NCBI GenBank assembly: GCA_031935845.1
Contig: JAJBWA010000083.1
Span: forward strand, 1 to 19,108
Length of the DNA stretch: 19,108 nt
Direction: 5' to 3'
Origin: UBA9732 sp031935845
GTDB lineage: Bacteria > Spirochaetota > Spirochaetia > Sphaerochaetales > Sphaerochaetaceae
The notes beneath the pieces were generated by a model that did no database searches, was not told the DNA's origin, and saw only the letters and a list, made by a program, of their open reading frames with translations. Below are positions 6,855 to 13,914 of this stretch, in pieces (positions within the stretch are counted from its first letter, which is position 1; each line of letters starts with the position of its first letter). The position numbers and the translations under genes were made by a program.

Positions 6855-7883
6855 ATGAAGAGATTTTCAATAATAATCATCGCAATCATCGCAGCCCTCC
6901 TGGTTTCATGCAACATCGATGCAACCGACGGCATCTACTCAGAGGCCGCGGCATCCACGGAGAGCACTGCAGTCACCATCCGCTCCTACCTTGGACAGGA
7001 CGTCAGGGGAGCCTACTACTACCTCACCGATGACGGAGTCTTCATGATCGGCAGGGGAAATGCCCTGTTCTCAAGCGAAGGCGGCAAGATCATCAGGGCA
7101 GCAAGCCTTCTTGAAGACGGTTCCCTTCTTATCCTGCGCCAGAACAGCGACCCCAAGGACGGTGCCCAGATTTCATATCACAAATACAATGACGGCGTTT
7201 ACGAAGATGCGGTCCTGATTGACGGAAACTACAACGACCTCCTGACGAACGGTCTGTTCTACAATTCAGACGGCATCTACAGATACTCCGGCACAGGAAC
7301 TGCTGCAACGTCACTGCTCGGAAACATGGCAATAAAGGACATCAAGGCTCTTGTCAACGGAGACTATGCGTTCTTCCAGATCGAGGATCCGGCCGGAGCA
7401 TACAAGGTCTACGTCTTCACGGCCGACGGAACGGAAAAGGTAGCCGGCATCGGCAATGCAAAACTGGAGAATCCGACATACTGCGGAGGATTCCAGGCTG
7501 TGGATGACTCCAATTACGCCGTCCTCTACCGCCTGCCCTCTTCTTCAAAGCTGAACGTCTACACCATGACTTCAGCCGCTGTCTCCGAAGACCCGGCAGT
7601 GACCATCGACTACTCCAACAACGAGTCACCGTCCTTCCTCTTCGACGGCTGCGTCTACATCAAGGATGCCAACTCGTTCAAGAAGATAAACATAGCCGAG
7701 AAGACATCGGAACAGATCACCACAGGTTTCGCATCCAACCTCAGGACCGCAGAGATTACGAACATCATGCCGGCCAAGGATGAGAACGGTGCAGTGATTG
7801 CCGGTGTGTTCATTGCAGGAACGAAGTCCAGCATGCTCTACAAGATAGACATGAACAAGAACGAGTCCACACAGATCAAGTAA
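6855..7883 (+). CDS. Predicted lipoprotein, function unknown
   Basis: 342 aa. The N-terminus is a lipoprotein signal: KR, a hydrophobic stretch, then LLVSC with the lipidated Cys at residue 19. The residue after Cys is Asn. The mature protein has many short segments of the type DDGVFMIGRGNALF, EDGSLLILRQ, SDGIYRYSG and FDGCVYIKD, spaced roughly 40 residues apart. This hints at a beta-propeller-like or other repeated beta-sheet fold, but I do not recognise a family. GAGGAGG at 6843-6849 lies 5 bases before the ATG and overlaps the preceding stop codon, so the two genes are coupled. The unit ends at a strong terminator (7905-7939). A surface or periplasmic partner of the upstream beta-barrel protein is a reasonable inference. 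Confidence 0.8.
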   Translation: MKRFSIIIIAIIAALLVSCNIDATDGIYSEAAASTESTAVTIRSYLGQDVRGAYYYLTDDGVFMIGRGNALFSSEGGKIIRAASLLEDGSLLILRQNSDPKDGAQISYHKYNDGVYEDAVLIDGNYNDLLTNGLFYNSDGIYRYSGTGTAATSLLGNMAIKDIKALVNGDYAFFQIEDPAGAYKVYVFTADGTEKVAGIGNAKLENPTYCGGFQAVDDSNYAVLYRLPSSSKLNVYTMTSAAVSEDPAVTIDYSNNESPSFLFDGCVYIKDANSFKKINIAEKTSEQITTGFASNLRTAEITNIMPAKDENGAVIAGVFIAGTKSSMLYKIDMNKNESTQIK

Positions 7884-7904
7884 GATCTTCAATCAGAAAC
7901 AGAT

Positions 7905-7939
7905 AAGGCTGCAGTCAACAACCTGCAGCCTTTTCTTTT
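7905..7939 (+). terminator. Rho-independent terminator of the barrel/lipoprotein unit
   Basis: A perfect 10-base-pair stem, AAGGCTGCAG (7905-7914) with CTGCAGCCTT (7923-7932), has an 8-base loop and is followed by a T-rich tail (TTTTCTTTT from 7931). It lies between converging genes. On the minus strand the tail is poor, so it may only partly stop the opposing transcript. Confidence 0.92.
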
Positions 7940-7953
7940 GTCATTGATGATCG

Positions 7954-9165
7954 TCAGAATGAATACGGATCAAAGGCAATACCGCCCTGCTCTATCCTGA
8001 AGAAGATGACGGGATAGCCGTAGTACGTACCGTCCTGCACGAATACACCAAGCACCTGTCCCTTTTCCACGTTGTCCGCAGGCTCCACGGTGATATCGCC
8101 CATAAAATCATAGTAGGTCGTATAGCCGTTGGCATGCATGATCTTTACGAATCCCGTGCCGTTGTCGTTGAAGCCCTTGTCCACAACTGTACCTGATTCG
8201 GCAGCCGTGACAGGAGCGCCGGATTCGTTCTGGATTACGATTCCGTCAAGCTGAAGGTAACCGTTTCCGGTGGGATCGGCCACCTTCTGGTTGTACATTC
8301 CCACGGCCATTCCTTCAGGAATGGCGAATGAAATCTCGGTGATTGTGCCAGATGACTCAATTGTGTCGTACGGGATGAACAGTTCCTGGCCCACCTGGAG
8401 GTTGTCGTCAAGAATGCCGTTGACATCGCCCAGGGCGCGTGCGCTGATTCCCAGGCTGAACTGCGAGATTATGGAGGAGAGCGTATCCCCTTCCCTTACG
8501 ATGTACAGCGTACCGTCCCTGTCGGGAATCCTCAGCGTGCTTCCGATCCACAGAGATGCCACGCTCTTTATCTGGTTCACGGAAATGAGGGTCTGGACAT
8601 CAAGTCCGAAGGCGGCGGCAATATCCGTCAGGGAATCGCCCTGCTTGATTCGGTATTCCTGCCAGTTCACCAGGTCCTTTGAGAATACCGGCTGCTGTGT
8701 GCGCGAGAGGTTCTGGGCAATGACAGGCTTCTTCATCTCGATGCTTTCCTCGACCACGGGGGCATCTGAATCGTCGGGATTCACGAAATCGCCGGACGAT
8801 ATGTAATCCACACCCGATGATTCGGCGCTCTGAAGAGAAGACAATGCACTGTCGATGGTGAGGTCAAGCTGACTTGAGGTGCTGAGTTTCTCGCTCACCG
8901 TAGGAGCAAGGATCACTTCTTCATGCGGCTCTGCAGCAACGGCCGTCTCCTGAACCGGAGTCTCGACGGCAGGCTTTTCAGATTCCTTTTCCTTGGCGGC
9001 ATTGGCCGTTTCCTGGGTTTCCAGGATCTTGACCCAGCAGAGGACTGCGATGGCGCAGATTAGTATGGATACGAGTATGACGGCAAGAAGGACTTTCGAT
9101 GAAGAGTTTTCCCTTCTCGAGACCTTGTTGTCGCTCAGATCGTCATAACCGCCCGATCTTCCCAT
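7954..9165 (-). CDS. Membrane-anchored LysM protein with degenerate M23/LytM domain
   Basis: 403 aa. In order: a short cytoplasmic N-terminus, one transmembrane helix (about 24-46), a Glu/Pro/Ala/Ser-rich linker (50-165), two LysM peptidoglycan-binding modules (about 170-213, YRIKQGDSLTDIA; and 220-265, YIVREGDTLSSII), and a C-terminal LytM/M23-like fold (about 300-400; APVTAAESGTVVDKG, VEKGQVLGVF). The zinc and catalytic residues of M23 endopeptidases are not seen: the HxGxD position reads LDGIV, the YAHL position YYDFM, and the HLHFE position VIFFR. It is therefore probably a non-catalytic LytM protein, like the amidase activators EnvC and NlpD, or a wall-binding structural protein. The ATG at 9165 follows a strong GGAGGAG. 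It is divergent from the PBP-like gene, sharing a compact promoter region. Confidence 0.88.
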   Translation of the reverse strand: MGRSGGYDDLSDNKVSRRENSSSKVLLAVILVSILICAIAVLCWVKILETQETANAAKEKESEKPAVETPVQETAVAAEPHEEVILAPTVSEKLSTSSQLDLTIDSALSSLQSAESSGVDYISSGDFVNPDDSDAPVVEESIEMKKPVIAQNLSRTQQPVFSKDLVNWQEYRIKQGDSLTDIAAAFGLDVQTLISVNQIKSVASLWIGSTLRIPDRDGTLYIVREGDTLSSIISQFSLGISARALGDVNGILDDNLQVGQELFIPYDTIESSGTITEISFAIPEGMAVGMYNQKVADPTGNGYLQLDGIVIQNESGAPVTAAESGTVVDKGFNDNGTGFVKIMHANGYTTYYDFMGDITVEPADNVEKGQVLGVFVQDGTYYGYPVIFFRIEQGGIAFDPYSF

Positions 9166-9207
9166 CCGATTCTCCTCCGATTTCTCTCTTGTGCAACTTT
9201 CCGCTTC

Positions 9208-9236
9208 ATTATATTCTCAAACTATGGCTTCTTCAA
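9208..9236 (-). promoter_or_regulatory. Strong promoter of the LysM gene
   Basis: On the minus strand TTGAAG (9236-9231) is followed after exactly 17 bases by a perfect TATAAT (9213-9208). Transcription should start near 9201, leaving a leader of about 35 bases with GGAGGAG. The -35 hexamer lies inside the first codons of the divergent PBP-like gene. The same TTGAAG -35 is used at 1120-1125. Confidence 0.75.
9210..9215 (+). promoter_or_regulatory. Plus-strand -10 element interlocked with the LysM promoter
   Basis: TATATT on the plus strand shares four bases with the TATAAT of the opposite strand (9208-9213). It ends 8 bases before the ATG at 9224, so a transcript from it would be leaderless or nearly so. 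No convincing -35 is seen; the nearest is TTGTGC at 9189-9194, with 15 bases between. Confidence 0.45.
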
Positions 9237-10309
9237 CGAGTAAAGGCAACATTTCAACCTTCATGCTCGTGATTGCGCTGCTATTTCTGATTGTCGCTGC
9301 AGGGGTGATCACCGAGCTGATGCTTACCGACGGAGTCCGTGCCGGAAGGTACAGGAACCCCAATGTAGCATCCAAAGTCGTCAGAGGAACCATATACGAC
9401 CGCAACGGACGGGCTCTTGCACTTGAGGTCTCCGAGAACAGGCTCTACGTCAGTCCGGACAGGATAAAGGACACCGAAATCTTCTCGCAGATCCTCTCCC
9501 TGTATCTGGACAAGACTCCCGGAGAGATAGCCGCAATGCTTGCTTCCAAAAAAGATGCCGACGGACGGGTTCTCCTTTCGGATGACATGGACCAGAAGAC
9601 ACTGTCGCAGATCAACGAAGAGCTGGAGAAGAACGGCCTGACGGCGATTTCCACGGAAAAGGAGTACATAAGGACATATCCTGCGGCATTCCACGCCGCC
9701 CAGCTCATAGAGGAAACCGAAAAGGTCTATGATGACGTGCTTTCCCCCTATCCGGGTTTCGGAGAGTCCATCACATACGGCCATGATGTCTACCTGGAGC
9801 TGGATCTGGACATCCAGTACCTTCTGGATCTTGCAGTACAGCAGATCTACGACATCCAGAGCCCGGATTATGCAGTGGGATTCGTCCTGGACTGCAGGAC
9901 CGGAGAGCTTCTGGCCAGCACCACATATCCCTTCTATGACCTCAACGACAGCAGCCTGATTCCCGATGCACAGAAAGTGAACAGGACGCTTGTTGATTCC
10001 ATAAACAGACCTGACATAAGGATTTCCGAGATTTCGGTGGTAGACAGGGTCACTGTACACAACAGCCCTTCATCTGTCGTAGCCGATTATGATCTCGATT
10101 CCGATTTCACGCGGGATACCGAGGCATTGAGGACCTTGATAAGGGAACAGGACGGCAGTTCATCGCTGATGGTTCTGCTTCCCGAGGAGAATCATAAATA
10201 CATAGTGTTCTTCGGTTCCGTCAACCCGCGGTTCTACAAGGTATCTTCCGTAATGGAGTATGCACTGCAGACTCTGGAACAGGGTCTGGTCTCACAGAGC
10301 AAGATCTAA
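9224..10309 (+). CDS. Class B penicillin-binding-protein homologue lacking the transpeptidase core
   Basis: 361 aa from the ATG at 9224; an in-frame GTG at 9191 would add 11 residues, and neither start has a Shine-Dalgarno. One transmembrane anchor (about 12-33) is followed by class B PBP features: RGTIYDRNGRALA (54-66, PBP dimerisation domain), YIRTYPAAFHAAQLI (about 148-162) and LELDLDIQYLLD (191-202). The transpeptidase domain then begins normally (VGFVLDCRTGELLAS, 218-232, and a following NR at 253-254), but the SxxK active-site segment is absent, as are SxN and KTG. It seems to resume with only the final strands (SSLMVLLPEENHKYIVFF, 313-330) and the last helix. Active class B PBPs are usually 550-700 aa. 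It is therefore probably a structural or regulatory pseudo-enzyme. The 3' end overlaps convergent ybeY by 4 bases. Confidence 0.85.
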   Translation: MASSTSKGNISTFMLVIALLFLIVAAGVITELMLTDGVRAGRYRNPNVASKVVRGTIYDRNGRALALEVSENRLYVSPDRIKDTEIFSQILSLYLDKTPGEIAAMLASKKDADGRVLLSDDMDQKTLSQINEELEKNGLTAISTEKEYIRTYPAAFHAAQLIEETEKVYDDVLSPYPGFGESITYGHDVYLELDLDIQYLLDLAVQQIYDIQSPDYAVGFVLDCRTGELLASTTYPFYDLNDSSLIPDAQKVNRTLVDSINRPDIRISEISVVDRVTVHNSPSSVVADYDLDSDFTRDTEALRTLIREQDGSSSLMVLLPEENHKYIVFFGSVNPRFYKVSSVMEYALQTLEQGLVSQSKI

Positions 10310-10767
10310 TTTCCCAGCTTCTTCAGGACTGCTTCCTGCTTGACCAGCATCGGCTCGGACGGGTCGTTGGTGCTGTGGTTGTCCCCTGAAAGGTGCAGGA
10401 CACCATGGATCAGAAGCCTTCTGAGCTCTTCATTCTCAGTAACTCCGAATGACGCGGCATTGCGTGACAGTACCTGCGGGCAGATCAGGATGTCGCCGAG
10501 CACCCTCTTCCTGCGTCCCGCGCTTATGAAGGTGAATCCGTCCTCTTCGTCCTCGGCGGCAAAGCTGAGGATATCGGTACTGTCATCTATGTTCCTGAAC
10601 TCTTTGTTCATTTGATGCATGTGGTCTTCGTCTATGAACGAGACGGAAAACTCGACGTTGTTCAGGCCGAGTTCTGCCAGAACCTTGTCCAGATACTCAC
10701 GCACATACTTCACGGGAGCAAGCTTCCTGAAGGATTCTTTCTCATGGGAAATGTCGATGGTATTCAT
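10306..10767 (-). CDS. ybeY: Endoribonuclease/rRNA maturation factor YbeY
   Basis: 153 aa. YbeY is a zinc-dependent single-strand RNase involved in 16S rRNA 3'-end maturation and ribosome quality control. The metal-binding motif HGVLHLSGDNH gives H121, H125 and H131, and STDILSF (63-69) matches the conserved TDVLSF segment. The ATG at 10767 has AAGGA at 10777-10773, which overlaps the TAA of the preceding gene. It is the last gene of the uvrA-to-ybeY run, separated by 8 bases from the HD gene. Its stop overlaps that of the convergent PBP-like gene, and no terminator is visible. The nearby phoH-like gene is a common ybeY neighbour. Confidence 0.97.
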   Translation of the reverse strand: MNTIDISHEKESFRKLAPVKYVREYLDKVLAELGLNNVEFSVSFIDEDHMHQMNKEFRNIDDSTDILSFAAEDEEDGFTFISAGRRKRVLGDILICPQVLSRNAASFGVTENEELRRLLIHGVLHLSGDNHSTNDPSEPMLVKQEAVLKKLGN

Positions 10768-10775
10768 TTCAGTCC

Positions 10776-12959
10776 TTATTTGTCGTCATCGTCAGGATAC
10801 TCGATCCTGGAATGGTTGCGCGCCACCAGAGTCTTCACGAAGGCATCCGAAAGCGTCTTTATGTCGTTCAGGGTCAAACCGCTGTTGTCCAGCTGGCCGC
10901 GCTCGATCTTTCCCATGAAGATGGAGTCGATGAGCTTTGCATACTTGGAAGCGTTGGGAGTCACGGTGCGGCTGGCGGCCTCGATGCTGTCCGCAAGCAT
11001 GACGATTCCGCATTCGCGGAAATCCGGAATCTCGGCGTTGTACGAGAAATCGGAAGCACGGACGGTCTCTCCGCGGTCATCGTTTGATGCCGCCTGGAGC
11101 TTCATGGCCTCATGATAGAAATACTGGATGATGTCGTTGCCGTGATGGTTTGCAATCATCTTGATGATCTCTATCGGAAGGCCTGCTTCCCTTCCCTTGT
11201 CCGCACCGACCTTTACGTGGCTCTTGATTACGGCTACGGAAAGGCTGGGACTTATCTCATCGTGCTTGTTTGCACCGCTCTGGTTCTCGACGAAGTACTC
11301 GGGATGCTCGATCTTTCCGATATCGTGGTAGAGGGCTCCGACTCTTGCCAGCAACGCGTTGGCTCCGATGGCCCTTGCGCCTACCTCCGACAGATCTGCT
11401 ACGGCCATGCTGTGGCTGTAGGTTCCGGGTGCAGCCTGGGAGAGCCTTGTCAGTAGCGGGCTTTCGCCATAGGCCAGCTCATACAGCCTGAAGATGGTGG
11501 GCAGATTGAATATCTTCTCCGCCACCGGCACGGCAACTGCAAGCATGACGAATGCTATGGCGACATTTATCAGAGATCCCAGAAGGACCGTGAAGATCAT
11601 AGAGAACGAGGCCTGGTTTATCAGCATGAAAAGAATGGTGATTCCGCTGCTGGTGATTGATGAGAAGAACCACTGATAGACCATGTCCAGCCTTCTGTTG
11701 AAGAACCTGACGAGGAACACGCTGGAAGAACCGCATGCCATGCAGAAGAAGAACGTCATCAGTGAAGCCGTAGGCAGCGTGGCCATCACGGCGGAAATGA
11801 TGAATGACGAAACGATTCCTATGCGCTTTTTTCCCGTGACCTCGGTCAGGAACAGCGGCAGGAAGAACACGGGGAGGAACGAATCCCCGAACTCAAGGTT
11901 GAGCCTGGAGGCCAGAAGCTGAAGGAAGTAAGTGGCAATGAACGAAATGACGAATCCTGCAGCGATGAGGATCATATGCTCCCTGAAGTGAAGATCCTTC
12001 CTTCCCAGGAATATCTCGATCACATAGAGACCGGTCGTTATGACGATGAGGTCGAACAGTATGTGTCCGATGGTCTCCATCAGGGAGAAATTGTTGCTCT
12101 GCGTGCTGAGCATCCTCAGAAGCTCCACCTGCTCATGATTGACAACGTGATCGGCTTCAATGAGGAGCTGGCCCTTCCTGACCGATATCACCACCTTGTC
12201 CACGGCATCGGCGGCAGCTTCCCTTCTCTGCTCCGTCATGGCGCTGTCGTAATAGACGTTGGGCTGAAGGACCTCGAAGATCAGGTCTTCAAGAAGAACA
12301 GCCTCCTTGGATGTCATGGCTCCGAGTATGTCCGAAAGCTTCGTGACAAGATATTCCCTTATATTGGAATCAGTTAAAATGAAATCTTCCTTGGGATTGA
12401 CCTCGCTGTTGAAGGTCCTTTCATCTCCCATGTAGCGGTTGCTGAGGGTGATTGTCTCATAACCGTCCTTCAGGACATCGTCCAGCTCGTGCTGTTCATA
12501 GTATCCGATCTCAAGGATGTCGCTCAGGATATCGTACGACGCGGAAAGGATGTAGATCCTCTCGAGCCCCATTATCCTTGATCCAAGAGTCTCGCCCAGC
12601 AGCTCAACAAGCTTCTCGTAGTCGAACGCGGCCACGGCTTCCCTGATGAGGTCGGCCTTCCTCAGGACCTCCATGCTCTTGACGTAGGAATACGTGAATA
12701 CGGGATTGACTGACCTGCGTGCCTCGGCAATCCTTTCCTCCGTGGCCGTCTTGTCTATGAGGTCGATGGAAGACTTTGCGTAGACATTCTTCTCGGCTAT
12801 CTGACCTACGACATAATCTTCATAGATCGAACTGTACTGGACCTGCGTATGCAGCTTCAGGAGCATCGGAACAAGCACTGCGGGGATGAGCATCACCAGA
12901 GTGCACAGAATGAACACAAGTCTTCTGTTGTCCTTCTTTACCGCCTTAGTTTTTTTCAT
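10776..12959 (-). CDS. 7TMR-HD membrane phosphohydrolase, PgpH-like cyclic-di-AMP phosphodiesterase
   Basis: 727 aa. The architecture matches PgpH: an N-terminal transmembrane helix (about 13-35), a large extracytoplasmic 7TMR-HDED-type region (about 40-290), seven hydrophobic helices (about 295-480), and a cytoplasmic HD domain (about 500-710). HD motif residues are H516 (TYSHSMAVADL), H545-D546 (ALYHDIGK), H580, H605-H606 (ANHHG) and D657 (LADSIEAA). PgpH proteins hydrolyse c-di-AMP to pApA; the substrate here is inferred from architecture. The start overlaps the 3' end of phoH by 14 bases, with a poly-A run (ATGAAAAAAAC) shared by both frames. GAGG lies 13 bases upstream, so translation probably depends on coupling. 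The chain ends in an acidic DDDDK tail. Confidence 0.93.
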   Translation of the reverse strand: MKKTKAVKKDNRRLVFILCTLVMLIPAVLVPMLLKLHTQVQYSSIYEDYVVGQIAEKNVYAKSSIDLIDKTATEERIAEARRSVNPVFTYSYVKSMEVLRKADLIREAVAAFDYEKLVELLGETLGSRIMGLERIYILSASYDILSDILEIGYYEQHELDDVLKDGYETITLSNRYMGDERTFNSEVNPKEDFILTDSNIREYLVTKLSDILGAMTSKEAVLLEDLIFEVLQPNVYYDSAMTEQRREAAADAVDKVVISVRKGQLLIEADHVVNHEQVELLRMLSTQSNNFSLMETIGHILFDLIVITTGLYVIEIFLGRKDLHFREHMILIAAGFVISFIATYFLQLLASRLNLEFGDSFLPVFFLPLFLTEVTGKKRIGIVSSFIISAVMATLPTASLMTFFFCMACGSSSVFLVRFFNRRLDMVYQWFFSSITSSGITILFMLINQASFSMIFTVLLGSLINVAIAFVMLAVAVPVAEKIFNLPTIFRLYELAYGESPLLTRLSQAAPGTYSHSMAVADLSEVGARAIGANALLARVGALYHDIGKIEHPEYFVENQSGANKHDEISPSLSVAVIKSHVKVGADKGREAGLPIEIIKMIANHHGNDIIQYFYHEAMKLQAASNDDRGETVRASDFSYNAEIPDFRECGIVMLADSIEAASRTVTPNASKYAKLIDSIFMGKIERGQLDNSGLTLNDIKTLSDAFVKTLVARNHSRIEYPDDDDK

Positions 12960-13905
12960 ACGCGTCGATTATCCTCTGGACTATACGGGAACGTACGGTA
13001 TCACGCGCGGTGAACCCGACGAACTCGATGCCCTCGATGCCCTTCAGTATTTCCCTGGCCTGAACCAGACCGCTGGCCGATGCCTTTGGAAGGTCTATCT
13101 GAGTGACATCACCGGTTATTATAGCACAGGAATTTTCACCTATCCTAGTAAGAAACATCTTCATCTGCGCCTGGGTGGTGTTCTGGGCCTCGTCAAGGAT
13201 GATGCAGGCGTTGTGGATGCTGCGGCCCCTCATGTAGGCAAGCGGTGCAATCTCGATGGCTCCGGAATCCTCCAGCCTCCTGATGGTGGCCGGGGCGATT
13301 ATGGCCTCCATGCTGTCATACAGCGGCTTGAGGTACGGATTGAGCTTCTGCGACAGGTCTCCGGGCAGGAAACCAAGGCTCTCGCCTGCCTCGACAACAG
13401 GCCGGGTGAGGATCAGCTTCTGCTTTCTTCCGCTCAGAAGCTCTCCAAGGCAGTAGGCCACGGCCAGGTATGTCTTGCCGGTTCCGGCAGGGCCGATTCC
13501 GAACGTTATCTGGCTGTTGTTCATGGCATGGATGTACTGCTCCTGATGGTTGCTCTTGGGATAGACGGACTTGCTCAGCACCGAGATGAACTCACGCTTT
13601 GCGTGGACATCGGTCTCACCCTTCTCCATGGCGCTCTGGATGGACTTGTACTCCATCAGGATCTCCGCTTCACCGATATCGCTGGTGATGGAAGAGATTG
13701 CGGACAGCCGCTCCATGATCTGCGAGAACAGCTGGGCCGCTGCCTCTGGAGATGCGGCGTCATCGGTGCGGCATTCGACCATGTCCCCCCGGACATAGAT
13801 GCTGCAGCCGAGCAGCTTCTCGAGATACGGTATGTTGGAGTCATTGATTCCGCACACTTTACTCATTGTGTCATGATCACCGAATACAAAGCTTGTTCCC
13901 ATCAT
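12946..13905 (-). CDS. phoH: PhoH-family (YbeZ-like) ATPase
   Basis: 319 aa. This is a P-loop ATPase of the PhoH/YbeZ type, a partner of YbeY in RNA metabolism in other bacteria. Walker A is GPAGTGKT (138-145) and Walker B IILDEAQN (235-242). Also present are the family motifs LTRPVVEAGESLGFLPGD (166-183) and ITGDVTQIDLP (263-273). The N-terminal 100 residues are the usual short RNA-binding-like region. Two adjacent ATGs exist (13905 and 13902). GAGGGAG at 13913-13907 gives a better spacing to the second, so the protein may begin MGTSF. The gap to lptD upstream is 9 bases, and its 3' end overlaps the HD gene by 14 bases. Together with ybeY this is the familiar phoH-7TMR-HD-ybeY order. Confidence 0.96.
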   Translation of the reverse strand: MMGTSFVFGDHDTMSKVCGINDSNIPYLEKLLGCSIYVRGDMVECRTDDAASPEAAAQLFSQIMERLSAISSITSDIGEAEILMEYKSIQSAMEKGETDVHAKREFISVLSKSVYPKSNHQEQYIHAMNNSQITFGIGPAGTGKTYLAVAYCLGELLSGRKQKLILTRPVVEAGESLGFLPGDLSQKLNPYLKPLYDSMEAIIAPATIRRLEDSGAIEIAPLAYMRGRSIHNACIILDEAQNTTQAQMKMFLTRIGENSCAIITGDVTQIDLPKASASGLVQAREILKGIEGIEFVGFTARDTVRSRIVQRIIDAYEKN

Positions 13906-13914
13906 TCTCCCTCA

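Noticed and set aside
12946..12959. Programmed frameshift at the A-run shared by phoH and the HD gene
   Set aside because: Both proteins look complete with normal family ends and starts, so a simple overlap explains the sequence; a fusion product has no support.
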